The notes beneath the pieces are model-generated. The model was given only the letters and a program-made list of their open reading frames with translations. It was not told where the DNA came from and searched no databases. This document shows, in pieces, positions 53,561 through 62,601 of a stretch of 64,000 bases of DNA (within the stretch, counting starts at the first letter, position 1; each line of letters begins with the position of its first letter). This DNA is from Pandoraea vervacti (lineage in GTDB: Bacteria > Pseudomonadota > Gammaproteobacteria > Burkholderiales > Burkholderiaceae). The stretch is from contig NZ_CP010897.2 in NCBI RefSeq assembly GCF_000934605.2, positions 1,426,001 to 1,490,000 on the forward strand, written 5' to 3'. The position numbers were made by a program, and so were the translations under genes.

Positions 53561-55720
53561 ATGACCAACCGATTTCTCAATCTCTACAATCACGATTTCG
53601 CGCGTGTGGCCGTCGGAGTGCCGCAGTGCCGCGTCGCCGACCCCGCTTTCAACGCCGCTCAGACCATTGCGCTGGCCCGACAGGCCGACGCGCAGGGCGC
53701 CGTGCTCGTGGCTTTCCCCGAACTGGGCATTCCCGCCTATAGCTGTGAAGATCTGTTCCAGCAACGCGCCTTGCAGGACGCCTGCGACGCCGCGCTGGCC
53801 GAGATCGTGGCGGCGAGCCGCGAACTGGGGGCAGCGCTGATTGTCGGCATGCCGGTGCGCGTGCAGCAGCGTCTGTTCAACTGCGCGGTGGTGATCGCGC
53901 GCGGACGCATCCATGGCGTGGTGCCCAAGACGTACCTGCCGAACTACAGCGAGTTCTACGAAGCGCGTCAGTTCAACGCGTTCGATGATGCGGGCGTCGA
54001 TCATGTGACGCTGCTGGGGCACGACGTGCCGTTCGGTGCGTTGATCTTCGAAGCGGCCGATCAGCCCTTGCTGCGCTTTCATTGCGAGATTTGCGAGGAT
54101 GTCTGGGTGCCGGTGCCCCCGTCGTCGTTCGCTGCGCTCGCCGGCGCGACCGTGCTGGTCAATCTTTCAGCGTCGAACGTGGTCGTCGGCAAGTCGGCCT
54201 ATCGTCATCAACTGGTCGCTCAGCAGTCGGCGCGTTGTCTGGCTGCCTATCTGTACACATCCGCCGGCCAGGGCGAGTCGACGACCGATCTCGCGTGGGA
54301 CGGTCAGGCGCTCATCTACGAAAACGGCGACATGCTGGCGGAGTCCGAGCGCTTCGCCAGCGATTCGCATCTGATTGTGGCGGACATCGATCTGGAACGT
54401 CTGGCGCGCGAGCGCATGCATCAGACGACGTTCGGGGTGTCTGTGCGTCGGCATGCGCAGGAGGTCGAGCGCTTTCGCACGATCAGGGTGGAAGTGCGCG
54501 TGCCGCGCGATGTCGAACTGCCGCTGGCTCGCACCATCGCACGCTTCCCGTACGTGCCGTCCGACGCGCAACGTCGCGACGAGCGCTGTCACGAGGTCTA
54601 CAACATTCAGGTGCAGGCGCTCATGCAGCGGCTGGCGTCGTCGAACCTTCAGAAGGTCGTGATCGGCGTGTCCGGCGGGCTGGACTCGACACACGCGCTA
54701 CTCGTCTGCGCAAAGGTCATGGACCGGCTCGGTTTGCCGCGCACGAATATTCTGGCGTACACGATGCCGGGGTTTGCGACGAGCGAGCGTACGCTGCGTC
54801 AGGCGCGCGAGTTGATGGAGGCGGTCGGATGTACGGCGCGCGAGATCGACATTCGTCCAAGCTGCATGCAGATGCTGAAGGACCTCGATCATCCGTTTGC
54901 CAGGGGCGAAGCGGTCTACGACGTCACCTTCGAGAACGTGCAGGCGGGCGAGCGCACCAACCACCTGTTCCGTCTGGCCAATCACCTCGGGGCCATCGTG
55001 ATCGGCACCGGCGACCTGAGCGAGCTGGCGCTGGGCTGGTGCACGTATGGGGTGGGCGACCACATGTCGCACTACAACGTGAACGCCAGCGTGCCCAAGA
55101 CGCTCATCATGCACCTGGTGCGCTGGGTGGCGGAGACGGGGCAACTCGGCGGCGCGGCATCGGCCCGGCCCGGCAAGGGCGGCATGGCGGAAAGGGCGGA
55201 AAGGGCGGAAAGGGCGGAAAAGGGTGGCGGCAAGGACCCGGGCAAGGACGTCGGTCAGCGTCGCAATGTGCTGATCGACATTCTCGAGACGGAAATCAGT
55301 CCGGAACTCGTGCCGGGCAAGGCGAACGGCGCGCCGGAGCAGCGCACCGAGCATTTCATCGGACCGTACGAGTTGCAGGACTTCAACCTCTACTACACGT
55401 TGCGCTTCGGGTATGCGCCGCGCAAGGTGGCATTCCTGTCGTGGAGCGCGTGGCACGACGCCTCGCAGGGACGTTGGCCGGACGAAGGGCATCTGGCGCA
55501 CAACGCTTACGATCTCGTGGCGATCAAGCGCAATCTGCGCATCTTCCTGGACCGGTTCTTCCGTACCAGCCAGTTCAAGCGCTCGTGCGTGCCGAACGCG
55601 CCGAAGGTCGGCACGGGCGGCTCGCTCTCGCCGCGCGGCGACTGGCGGGCGCCGAGCGATTCGGAATCGGTGGTGTGGCTGGCGGATCTGGACACCGTGC
55701 CGGACGATCCGCACGCCTGA
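53561..55720 (+). CDS. nadE: Glutamine-dependent NAD+ synthase
   Basis: Makes NAD+ from deamido-NAD+, ATP and glutamine. The N-terminal nitrilase-type glutaminase has the triad E54 (AFPELG), K123 (VVPKTYLPNY) and C178 (CEICEDVW). The C-terminal synthetase has the PP-loop SGGLDST near 371-377 and GTGDLSELALGWCTYGVGDHMSHYNVN (in parts). At 719 residues it is the long two-domain type. Around residue 542-555 a variable loop carries an AER repeat from a 9-bp minisatellite. Confidence 0.96.
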   Translation: MTNRFLNLYNHDFARVAVGVPQCRVADPAFNAAQTIALARQADAQGAVLVAFPELGIPAYSCEDLFQQRALQDACDAALAEIVAASRELGAALIVGMPVRVQQRLFNCAVVIARGRIHGVVPKTYLPNYSEFYEARQFNAFDDAGVDHVTLLGHDVPFGALIFEAADQPLLRFHCEICEDVWVPVPPSSFAALAGATVLVNLSASNVVVGKSAYRHQLVAQQSARCLAAYLYTSAGQGESTTDLAWDGQALIYENGDMLAESERFASDSHLIVADIDLERLARERMHQTTFGVSVRRHAQEVERFRTIRVEVRVPRDVELPLARTIARFPYVPSDAQRRDERCHEVYNIQVQALMQRLASSNLQKVVIGVSGGLDSTHALLVCAKVMDRLGLPRTNILAYTMPGFATSERTLRQARELMEAVGCTAREIDIRPSCMQMLKDLDHPFARGEAVYDVTFENVQAGERTNHLFRLANHLGAIVIGTGDLSELALGWCTYGVGDHMSHYNVNASVPKTLIMHLVRWVAETGQLGGAASARPGKGGMAERAERAERAEKGGGKDPGKDVGQRRNVLIDILETEISPELVPGKANGAPEQRTEHFIGPYELQDFNLYYTLRFGYAPRKVAFLSWSAWHDASQGRWPDEGHLAHNAYDLVAIKRNLRIFLDRFFRTSQFKRSCVPNAPKVGTGGSLSPRGDWRAPSDSESVVWLADLDTVPDDPHA
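55186..55221. repeat. 9-bp tandem repeat inside nadE
   Basis: Four copies of GGCGGAAAG (the last ends in A). It is in frame and encodes AERAERAERAEK in a loop of the NadE synthetase domain. Confidence 0.92.
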
Positions 55721-55843
55721 GTCCGAGCGTTCGGGATTTCACTGAAGTCATGTCGGGGCGGACCGTCATCAGCACGTGGCCCCGGCCCGGTACAATAGCC
55801 CGGCGAAATTGCAGAACACTCCAACCAGGATATCGAGGCGACA

Positions 55844-56182
55844 ATGAAACGCGTAACTGCCATCATCAAACCCTTCAAGCTCGACGAAGTTCGTGAGGCG
55901 CTGGCCGAAGTCGGCGTGACCGGCCTGACCGTCACGGAAGTGAAGGGATTCGGCCGTCAGAAGGGCCATACCGAGTTGTATCGCGGCGCTGAGTACGTGG
56001 TCGACTTTCTGCCGAAAATCAAGATCGAGGTCGTGGTGAGCGCAGCGCAGGCCGAGCAGGTCATCGACGCGGTGCTCGGGGCTGCCCGCACCGGCAAGAT
56101 CGGCGACGGGAAGATCTTCGTGACCGACGTCGAGCGCGTGATCCGCATCCGCACGGGCGAAGAGGGCGAACAGGCGGTGTGA
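55844..56182 (+). CDS. glnB: Nitrogen regulatory protein P-II
   Basis: A 112-residue signal protein that reports nitrogen and energy state to glutamine synthetase control and NtrB. The T loop has the uridylylation site Tyr51 (TELYRGAEY), and the C-terminal signature TGKIGDGKIFV is clear. Its gene follows nadE by 123 bases; many bacteria have glnB next to a NAD synthetase gene, which fits. TACAAT at 55791 is a possible -10 box. Confidence 0.96.
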   Translation: MKRVTAIIKPFKLDEVREALAEVGVTGLTVTEVKGFGRQKGHTELYRGAEYVVDFLPKIKIEVVVSAAQAEQVIDAVLGAARTGKIGDGKIFVTDVERVIRIRTGEEGEQAV

Positions 56183-56236
56183 TGGCGGCCCGTGAGGCAG
56201 CCTGCAAGGGCGCTCCGGGACCCCCTTGGAACAACG

Positions 56237-56269
56237 AAGGGCGACGGCCGCGTGAGCGGCGTCGCCCTT
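56237..56269 (+). terminator. Hairpin after glnB
   Basis: A GC-rich stem AAGGGCGACGGCCGC pairing with GCGGCGTCGCCCTT (one bulge) and a GTGA loop. It is followed by repeat units each containing TTTT, the first at 56275. Confidence 0.75.
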
Positions 56270-56324
56270 CGGCGTTTTGTCGGCGTTTTGTCGGCGTTTT
56301 GTCGGCGTTTTGTCGGCGTTTTGT
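56270..56324. repeat. 11-bp tandem repeat behind the glnB terminator
   Basis: Five exact copies of CGGCGTTTTGT. Each unit contains a TTTT, so the T tract of the terminator has been multiplied. It lies between glnB and the converging UPF0126 gene. Confidence 0.95.
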
Positions 56325-56349
56325 CGGCGAGGGATGCAGACGCCCCGAA

Positions 56350-56982
56350 TCAGGACTTGAGCCGCACGTCGAACGCCACGGTGATCAGGCGTACGAAGAT
56401 CACGGAAAACGCGCTGATCGACAGCGTGTAGACGGGGTCGAGATCGGCGTAGGTGAGTGCAATGTAGATCCATCCTCCGATGAACGCACACACCGCATAG
56501 GGGCGCGTGTCGCGCAACACGAGCGGCACCTCGTTGCAGAGAATGTCGCGAATCACGCCGCCGCCCACGCCGGTAATGACGCCCATCATCACGGACATGA
56601 ACGCGGACATGTCGGTTTGTAGCGCCAGCGACGTGCCGGACGCACTGAAGAATCCCAGCCCGATGGCGTCGGTAATGAGCAGCACGCGTTCGGTGGCCAC
56701 GCGCGAGACAAGCTTGAGCACGGCGGACGTGGACAGCGACAGCACCAGGATGATGACCGAGTACCACTGATGCTGAACCCAGTAAAAGGGGCGATGGTCG
56801 AGCAGCACGTCGCGCAACGTGCCGCCGCCAAAGGCGGTGGCGAAGGCCAGCACGAAGGCGCCGACCGGATCGAGGTGTTGTTTGCGGGCTTCAGCGAAGC
56901 CGGAGATGGCGCATGACAATACGGCGATGGCCTCCATGATGGCCAGGATCGTATGCAGCTGGGCGCTCATCTCGTGAATCAT
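56350..56982 (-). CDS. Membrane protein of the UPF0126 (YicG/TRIC-like) family
   Basis: A 210-residue, seven-helix inner-membrane protein. Two internally similar UPF0126 units are evident: SGFAEARKQHLDPVGAF with TAFGGGTLRDVLL, and SGTSLALQTDMSAF with TGVGGGVIRDILC. Relatives have been linked to glycine transport, and to TRIC-type cation channels by structure; the exact role here is unknown. The start MIHEMSAQ leaves a second ATG at 56970. It converges with glnB. Confidence 0.88.
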   Translation of the reverse strand: MIHEMSAQLHTILAIMEAIAVLSCAISGFAEARKQHLDPVGAFVLAFATAFGGGTLRDVLLDHRPFYWVQHQWYSVIILVLSLSTSAVLKLVSRVATERVLLITDAIGLGFFSASGTSLALQTDMSAFMSVMMGVITGVGGGVIRDILCNEVPLVLRDTRPYAVCAFIGGWIYIALTYADLDPVYTLSISAFSVIFVRLITVAFDVRLKS

Positions 56983-57144
56983 CGGCGAATCCTGTCAGGG
57001 GGCCGCACGCGCCAACGCATGCGTCTACGCATGAATACGGTCACGCGGCCCCTCGTAAAACGTCGTGATCTGTGGCGGAAATTCCGGTGTGGCGTGGGGC
57101 ATCGCTCCCATGCGCGCCCCGTAGCGGCATCCGGGGCGCAGGGG

Positions 57145-57828
57145 TCAGTCGCCCGGGCGAGACGCTCTGGACTGCGAAGCCTGCAGCAATACTACCAGCG
57201 CACCGCCGCCGCCGTCGCGTCCTTGCGCCTGCGCCCACGCCAGCACTTCATTCTTCTGGGCGAGCCAGCCGCGCACCTTGTCCTTGAGCACCGGCTCGCG
57301 GTTCACCGACCCCAGACCCTTGCCGTGGATGACGCGAACGCAGCGCAGGCCGCGCTTGACCGCGTCATGCAGGAAGGCGGAAAGCGCTTCGCGGGCTTCG
57401 TCGCGACGCATGCCGTGCAGGTCGATCTGCGCCTGCACCACCCAGTCGCCGCGTTGCAGCTTGAGCACGGCATCGTGGCTGATGCCGGGCCGACGGTACG
57501 AGAGGCGGTCGTCCGTATCGAGCAGCGCCTCGGGGTCGAATTCGTCGGACAGGGACTCATGCAGCACGGCCGCTTCGTCTTCCTGGGTCTGGCGGGCGAC
57601 AGGGTCCGGCGGGAAGCGCGGATGCTCGACGCGATTGGCCGAGCCTTTGCGGGTGAGCGGCGCAATGTCGCCAATGCTGTCGCGGAACACGTTGGCGTCG
57701 CGCTTGGCCTGGGCGGCGCGCTTCGCGGCGGCAATGCGCTCGGCTTCGCGGGCTGCGCTCTGACTGGCAAGCGCGTCGCGCAAGCCGTTCAGATCGCTGA
57801 GGCTGAGTTTCGGTGGCTTCTTGCTCAT
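57145..57828 (-). CDS. Smr domain protein
   Basis: A 227-residue protein. An N-terminal Ala/Arg-rich helical part (about 15-60, basic) is followed by a C-terminal Smr domain with QIDLHGMRRDEAREAL and VIHGKGLGSVNREPVLK, both hallmarks. Smr proteins bind nucleic acid and often have nuclease activity; the YdaL-like layout fits. The start MSKKPPKLSLSDL is typical and 19 upstream codons are open. It lies downstream of trxB on the same strand, the usual order in Burkholderiaceae. Confidence 0.9.
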   Translation of the reverse strand: MSKKPPKLSLSDLNGLRDALASQSAAREAERIAAAKRAAQAKRDANVFRDSIGDIAPLTRKGSANRVEHPRFPPDPVARQTQEDEAAVLHESLSDEFDPEALLDTDDRLSYRRPGISHDAVLKLQRGDWVVQAQIDLHGMRRDEAREALSAFLHDAVKRGLRCVRVIHGKGLGSVNREPVLKDKVRGWLAQKNEVLAWAQAQGRDGGGGALVVLLQASQSRASRPGD

Positions 57829-58061
57829 GGTCGTGCGAACAAGGTGGAGGGGCAGTGCAGATGATAGCGGGATATTGCCGCCCATCGACGACTATCGATG
57901 CCCATGGACGCCTATGGACGCCTATGGCCGATCATCGCGCACGGCGGGCGCTGTCAGGCGGGGTCAGGCGATGCCGAAGCCTGTCCCGTTCCAAATGACT
58001 GCGGCGCCCAGGCCGTGTGACGATCACACCGCCGGGGCGCCGCCGCAGGACGCGAGCGCGC

Positions 58062-59018
58062 TTACTGGTCGAGATTTTCGAGGTAACGCTGGGCGTCGAG
58101 CGCGGCCATGCAGCCCGTGCCGGCGCTGGTAATCGCCTGACGGTAGACATGGTCCTGCACGTCGCCGGCGGCGAACACGCCCGGCACGCTGGTGGCCGTG
58201 GCGTTACCGTTCAGGCCGCTGTGCGTGACGATGTAGCCGTTCTTCATTTCCAGCTGGCCGTCGAAGATGTCGGTATTCGGCTTGTGGCCGATGGCGATGA
58301 ACACGCCGTGCAGCGAGATGTCTTCGTGCGCGCCGGTCTTCGTGTTCTTGATGCGAACGCCGGTCACGCCGCTGTCGTCGCCCGTCACTTCGTCGAGCAC
58401 GCTGTCGTACTTCAGCTCGACCACGCCTTGCTTGGCTTTTTCCAGCAGACGGTCGATCAGAATCGGCTCGGCGCGGAACTTGTCGCGACGGTGGATCACG
58501 GTGACCTTGCTCGCGATGTTCGAGAGATAGAGCGCTTCTTCCACGGCCGTGTTGCCGCCGCCGACCACGCACACTTCCTTGCCGCGATAGAAGAAGCCGT
58601 CGCAGGTGGCGCAGGCCGACACGCCACGGCCGGAGAATGCTTCTTCGGACGGCAGGCCGAGGTACTGGGCCGAAGCGCCGGTGGCGATGATCAGGGCGTC
58701 GGCCGTGTACTCGCCGGAGTCGCCGACCAGACGCAGCGGACGCTCGTTCAGATGCACCGTATGAATGTGATCGAAAATGATCTCGGTGTTGAAGTGCTCG
58801 GCGTGGGCCTGCATACGGGCCATCAATTCGGGGCCTTGCACGCCGGTCGGGTCGCCGGGCCAGTTCTCGACGTCCGTGGTGGTCATCAGCTGACCGCCCT
58901 GGGCGATCCCCGTGATCAGCACGGGGTTGAGGTTGGCGCGCGCGGCGTACACGGCGGCGCTATAGCCGGCGGGGCCGGAACCGAGAATCAGGACTTTGGC
59001 GTGCTTGGCAGCAGACAT
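58062..59018 (-). CDS. trxB: Thioredoxin-disulfide reductase
   Basis: Reduces thioredoxin with NADPH, using FAD. At 318 residues it has normal length. FAD motif ILGSGPAGYSAA (11-22), redox pair C136/C139 in CATCDGFFY, NADPH motif VVGGGNTAVEEAL, and the C-terminal FAD contact GVFAAGDVQD are present. The start MSAAKHAKVLIL is chosen; 15 more codons are open upstream. Divergent from ftsK. Confidence 0.97.
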   Translation of the reverse strand: MSAAKHAKVLILGSGPAGYSAAVYAARANLNPVLITGIAQGGQLMTTTDVENWPGDPTGVQGPELMARMQAHAEHFNTEIIFDHIHTVHLNERPLRLVGDSGEYTADALIIATGASAQYLGLPSEEAFSGRGVSACATCDGFFYRGKEVCVVGGGNTAVEEALYLSNIASKVTVIHRRDKFRAEPILIDRLLEKAKQGVVELKYDSVLDEVTGDDSGVTGVRIKNTKTGAHEDISLHGVFIAIGHKPNTDIFDGQLEMKNGYIVTHSGLNGNATATSVPGVFAAGDVQDHVYRQAITSAGTGCMAALDAQRYLENLDQ

Positions 59019-59422
59019 GGAACTCACCGGAAAGGGGATGGGCGCTGGCGTCGGCTCGCCCACTGCGTTGGCCCGTAAAGGGGCTGTCGAGGGGGGAGAT
59101 GACGCAAACCGCCATTATAAGGGGGCGCCGTCGTTTCGTTGATGGAGCTTGGCAATCGCCCCGATAGCCCCTGGGATGTTTCCGTTCCGGGGAGCTGCGC
59201 GACGCAGGGCGGCAGGGGGCGTCAGCGGGCAGCAGGGGGCGCCAGGGGGAATCAGGTCGCGACAGGTGGTGGCGGGTGGAGGTCAGGAGGGGGCGCATCG
59301 CCCGGAAAGCCGCGGCGTTACTGCTTGTCACCTTTTCGTGCAAATACGAATGTAATAGTTGTTTACAATGGAGCCTTGCCGCGCGGCAGGCCGCCCGTCT
59401 GCCCGCCCAACCGCATGGCTTG
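59019..59422. other. Spacer between trxB and ftsK
   Basis: About 400 bases with no supported gene. It has repeated GCAGGGGGCG-like purine tracts (59209-59245) and an AT-rich stretch with TACAAT at 59364-59369 that may be the ftsK -10 box. An open frame precedes the ftsK start by 49 codons, but its sequence is not FtsK-like. Confidence 0.4.
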
Positions 59423-61744
59423 ATGACGACGAAATCTTCCTACTCTGCTGGTGCCGGATCGTCGTTGCCCAACCGGGTGACGCACCTTTTCCATGAAATC
59501 CGCTGGATGGCGCAAGTTGCGCTGATGGTGTTCCTGTTGATGGCGTTGTTCTCCTACAGCCGTCTGGACCCCAGCTGGACGCATGCGGCGCACGTGGAGC
59601 GTATCTCCAACTGGGCAGGGCGTGTCGGCGCGTGGGTCGCCGACATGCTGCTGCTCATGCTCGGCCTGTCCGCTTACTGGCTGGTGGTCTTTATCGCCCG
59701 GCGGGTAGTCTCGGGCTATCGCCGGATTTCGGCCAGACGCGAGGCCCCGCCGCTGCGCGAGCGGCTGGCCAGCGGCGGATGGGTGGAGATCGTCTCCTCC
59801 CTGATGGTGCTGCTCTCCAGCGCAGGCATCGAATCCCTGCGCCTTTACCGCCTCAAGGCCCAATTGCCGCGCGGCTCGGGCGGTGTCATCGGCGAGACGG
59901 TCGGCGGCTTCTTCCAGCACGCGCTCGGCTTTACCGGCGGCACGCTGGCGCTGTTGCTGATCTTCGCCTTTGGACTGTCGCTCCTTTTCCATTTTTCCTG
60001 GTTGTCGGCCGCTGAGAAGATCGGCGCGCTGATCCTCGACACCGGCACCGTGATCCGTCGCCGCCGCGAGGCGCGCCAGGACCGTCGTCTGGGCGAAGAG
60101 GCAGCTATCGCACGCGAAGGCGCCGTCGTGCAGAACCGTGTGCGTGCGGAAGTGCATGAACCGGTGCAGATCGTGCCGCCGGTCAAGGTGGTCCCCAAGA
60201 GCGAACGGGTCGAGAAGGAAAAGCAGGCGCCGCTGTTCGCCGATCTGCCCGATTCCATCCTCCCGCCGCTGGCGTTGCTCGATGCCGCCCCGGTGGCGCA
60301 GGAGACTGTCTCGGCGGAGACGCTGGAATTCACGTCGCGCCTGATCGAGAAGAAGCTCAAGGATTTCGGCGTCGAAGTGAGTGTGGTGGCCGCCTATCCC
60401 GGCCCCGTCATCACACGTTACGAGATCGAACCCGCCACCGGCGTGAAGGGCAGCCAGATCGTGAATCTGGCGAAGGATCTGGCGCGCTCGCTGTCGCTGG
60501 TGTCGATTCGCGTGGTGGAGACGATCCCCGGCAAGAACTACATGGGGCTGGAGTTGCCGAATCCGCGTCGTCAAACGGTGCGCATGACGGAGATTCTCGG
60601 CTCGGAGGTCTACAACAGTTCGTCGTCGCTTCTGACGCTGGCGCTCGGCAAGGACATCGGCGGCAAGCCGGTCGTGGCCGATCTGGCCAAGATGCCCCAC
60701 TTGCTGGTCGCCGGTACCACCGGTTCGGGCAAGTCGGTGGGGATCAACGCGATGATCCTGTCGCTGCTATACAAGGCGACGGCCGAGCAGGTGCGCCTGA
60801 TCCTGATCGATCCGAAGATGCTCGAAATGAGCATGTACGAAGGCATCCAGCATCTGTTGTGTCCGGTGGTGACGGATATGCGCCAGGCGGGGCATGCGCT
60901 GAACTGGGTGGTCGCGGAGATGGAGCGCCGCTACAAGCTGATGAGCAAACTCGGCGTGCGCAATCTGGCCGGGTACAACAACAAGATCGACGACGCGGCC
61001 AAGCGCGAAGAGCATATTCCGAATCCGTTCTCGCTGACCCCGGACGAGCCGGAACCGTTGCAGCGGTTGCCGTACATCGTGGTTGTGATCGACGAACTGG
61101 CCGACCTGATGATGGTCGTCGGCAAGAAGGTCGAAGAGCTGATCGCCCGGATTGCCCAGAAGGCACGCGCGGCTGGCATTCACCTGATTCTGGCGACGCA
61201 GCGTCCGTCGGTGGACGTGATTACGGGCCTCATCAAAGCAAACGTGCCGACGCGGGTGGCGTTCCAGGTGTCGTCGAAGATCGACTCGCGCACGATTCTG
61301 GACCAGCAGGGCGCCGAGACGTTGCTCGGCATGGGCGACATGCTTTACATGCCGCCGGGCACCGGGCTGCCATTGCGTGTGCATGGGGCGTTCGTGTCCG
61401 ATGACGAAGTGCATCGCGTGGTCGAACGGCTCAAGGAGCAGGGCGAAGCGAACTACGTCGAGGGGATCCTGGACGGCGCGACCGACGGCGAAGACGGCGG
61501 TATCGACGGCGCGGGCGCAGGAACTGGCGAGGGGGGCGGCGAGTCCGATCCCCTGTACGATCAGGCGGTGGCCGTGGTGCTCAAGCAGCGGCGTGCGTCG
61601 ATCTCGCTGGTGCAGCGTCATTTGCGCATCGGTTACAACCGGGCGGCGCGTCTGCTCGAACAGATGGAACAGTCCGGCGTCGTGTCGGCGATGGCGAGCA
61701 ACGGCAATCGGGAAATTCTGGTGCCGAATCGCGAGGGAGAATAA
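59423..61744 (+). CDS. ftsK: DNA translocase FtsK
   Basis: Septal DNA pump that clears chromosome dimers and activates XerCD at dif. The 773 residues begin with an N-terminal membrane domain of about four helices (30-195), then a short linker, and the motor domain with Walker A GTTGSGKSVG (near 431) and Walker B VVIDELADL. The C-terminal winged-helix gamma domain (about 708-773: SLVQRHLRIGYNRAARLLEQME, in parts) reads KOPS sites. A Gly/Asp-rich linker precedes it. The linker is short compared with E. coli FtsK. Confidence 0.95.
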   Translation: MTTKSSYSAGAGSSLPNRVTHLFHEIRWMAQVALMVFLLMALFSYSRLDPSWTHAAHVERISNWAGRVGAWVADMLLLMLGLSAYWLVVFIARRVVSGYRRISARREAPPLRERLASGGWVEIVSSLMVLLSSAGIESLRLYRLKAQLPRGSGGVIGETVGGFFQHALGFTGGTLALLLIFAFGLSLLFHFSWLSAAEKIGALILDTGTVIRRRREARQDRRLGEEAAIAREGAVVQNRVRAEVHEPVQIVPPVKVVPKSERVEKEKQAPLFADLPDSILPPLALLDAAPVAQETVSAETLEFTSRLIEKKLKDFGVEVSVVAAYPGPVITRYEIEPATGVKGSQIVNLAKDLARSLSLVSIRVVETIPGKNYMGLELPNPRRQTVRMTEILGSEVYNSSSSLLTLALGKDIGGKPVVADLAKMPHLLVAGTTGSGKSVGINAMILSLLYKATAEQVRLILIDPKMLEMSMYEGIQHLLCPVVTDMRQAGHALNWVVAEMERRYKLMSKLGVRNLAGYNNKIDDAAKREEHIPNPFSLTPDEPEPLQRLPYIVVVIDELADLMMVVGKKVEELIARIAQKARAAGIHLILATQRPSVDVITGLIKANVPTRVAFQVSSKIDSRTILDQQGAETLLGMGDMLYMPPGTGLPLRVHGAFVSDDEVHRVVERLKEQGEANYVEGILDGATDGEDGGIDGAGAGTGEGGGESDPLYDQAVAVVLKQRRASISLVQRHLRIGYNRAARLLEQMEQSGVVSAMASNGNREILVPNREGE

Positions 61745-61749
61745 GGAAC

Positions 61750-62406
61750 ATGCTGGGATTCAAGCGCAGTTTGCCGCTCATGGTGGGCGCGGTGGGTGTC
61801 ACACTGGCAGCGATGGTTGCACCGGTGTATGCCAGCGGCACGGCACAGCTCAAGGCGTTCGCGGCGCAGGTGAAGTCGGCACGCGGCGAGTTCGAGCAGA
61901 AGCAGGTGAAGCCGCAACAGGGGCAGGACGGTGCGATGAAGGTGACGAACAATGCCTCGGGCACGTTCGAGTTCTCGCGTCCCGGTCAGTTCGTCTGGCA
62001 TTACACCAAGCCTTACGACCAGTTGTTGCAGGCGGACGGCACGACGCTTTACGTCTACGACAAGGATCTGAACCAGGTCACGGAGCGCAAGCTGGGCGAC
62101 TCGCTCGGCGCGAGCCCGGCGGCCATTCTGTTCGGCAGCAACGACATCGAGAAAAGCTTTTCGCTCAAGGATGCCGGCGTGAAGAACGGCATCGACTGGG
62201 TGGAGCTCAAGCCCAAGTCGCAGGACACGCAGTTCCAGCGCGTGGGCATCGGTTTTCGCGATGGCAATCTGGCTGCGATGGAGCTTTACGATGCGTTCGG
62301 CAACGTGACCTTGCTCACGTTCAGCAATATGCAGAAGAATCCGTCGCTGCCGGCGGGCAATTTCAAGTTCACAGTGCCTAAGGGCGCCGACGTGATCAAG
62401 GGATAA
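61750..62406 (+). CDS. lolA: Outer membrane lipoprotein carrier protein LolA
   Basis: Periplasmic chaperone that takes lipoproteins from LolCDE to LolB. At 218 residues it is normal. Signal peptide 1-28 (cleaved near VYA-S), then the LolA fold with ARGEFEQKQ, GTFEFSRPGQFVWHY, LLQADGTTLYVYDKDLNQV and FSNMQKNPSLP. It starts five bases after the ftsK stop, so the two are co-transcribed, as is usual in betaproteobacteria. Confidence 0.94.
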   Translation: MLGFKRSLPLMVGAVGVTLAAMVAPVYASGTAQLKAFAAQVKSARGEFEQKQVKPQQGQDGAMKVTNNASGTFEFSRPGQFVWHYTKPYDQLLQADGTTLYVYDKDLNQVTERKLGDSLGASPAAILFGSNDIEKSFSLKDAGVKNGIDWVELKPKSQDTQFQRVGIGFRDGNLAAMELYDAFGNVTLLTFSNMQKNPSLPAGNFKFTVPKGADVIKG

Positions 62407-62601
62407 GCTGGCGCCACCCCGATCCCCCGGATTCCCCGTTGTTACCGGGAAGCGCAATACCGGCGGTACCAGCGATAGCGGTGATGGCGGTGATGGCGGC
62501 ATTCCCGGCATCCCCGACGGGTTGGCCGACGGGCTGGCATAATGGGGACATCTGATTATCTGACTGCGGCCGGGGATTCCCCGGCCGCGCTGCTTGAGAA
62601 C

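Noticed and set aside
54082..55896. A 604-codon frame overlapping nadE in another frame
   Set aside because: nadE carries the glutaminase triad and PP-loop in its own frame; the alternative is low-complexity Arg/Gly/Ala.
56270..56324. Possible CRISPR-like or iteron array
   Set aside because: 11-base units in direct tandem without spacers, directly behind a terminator hairpin, and no replication or cas gene is close.
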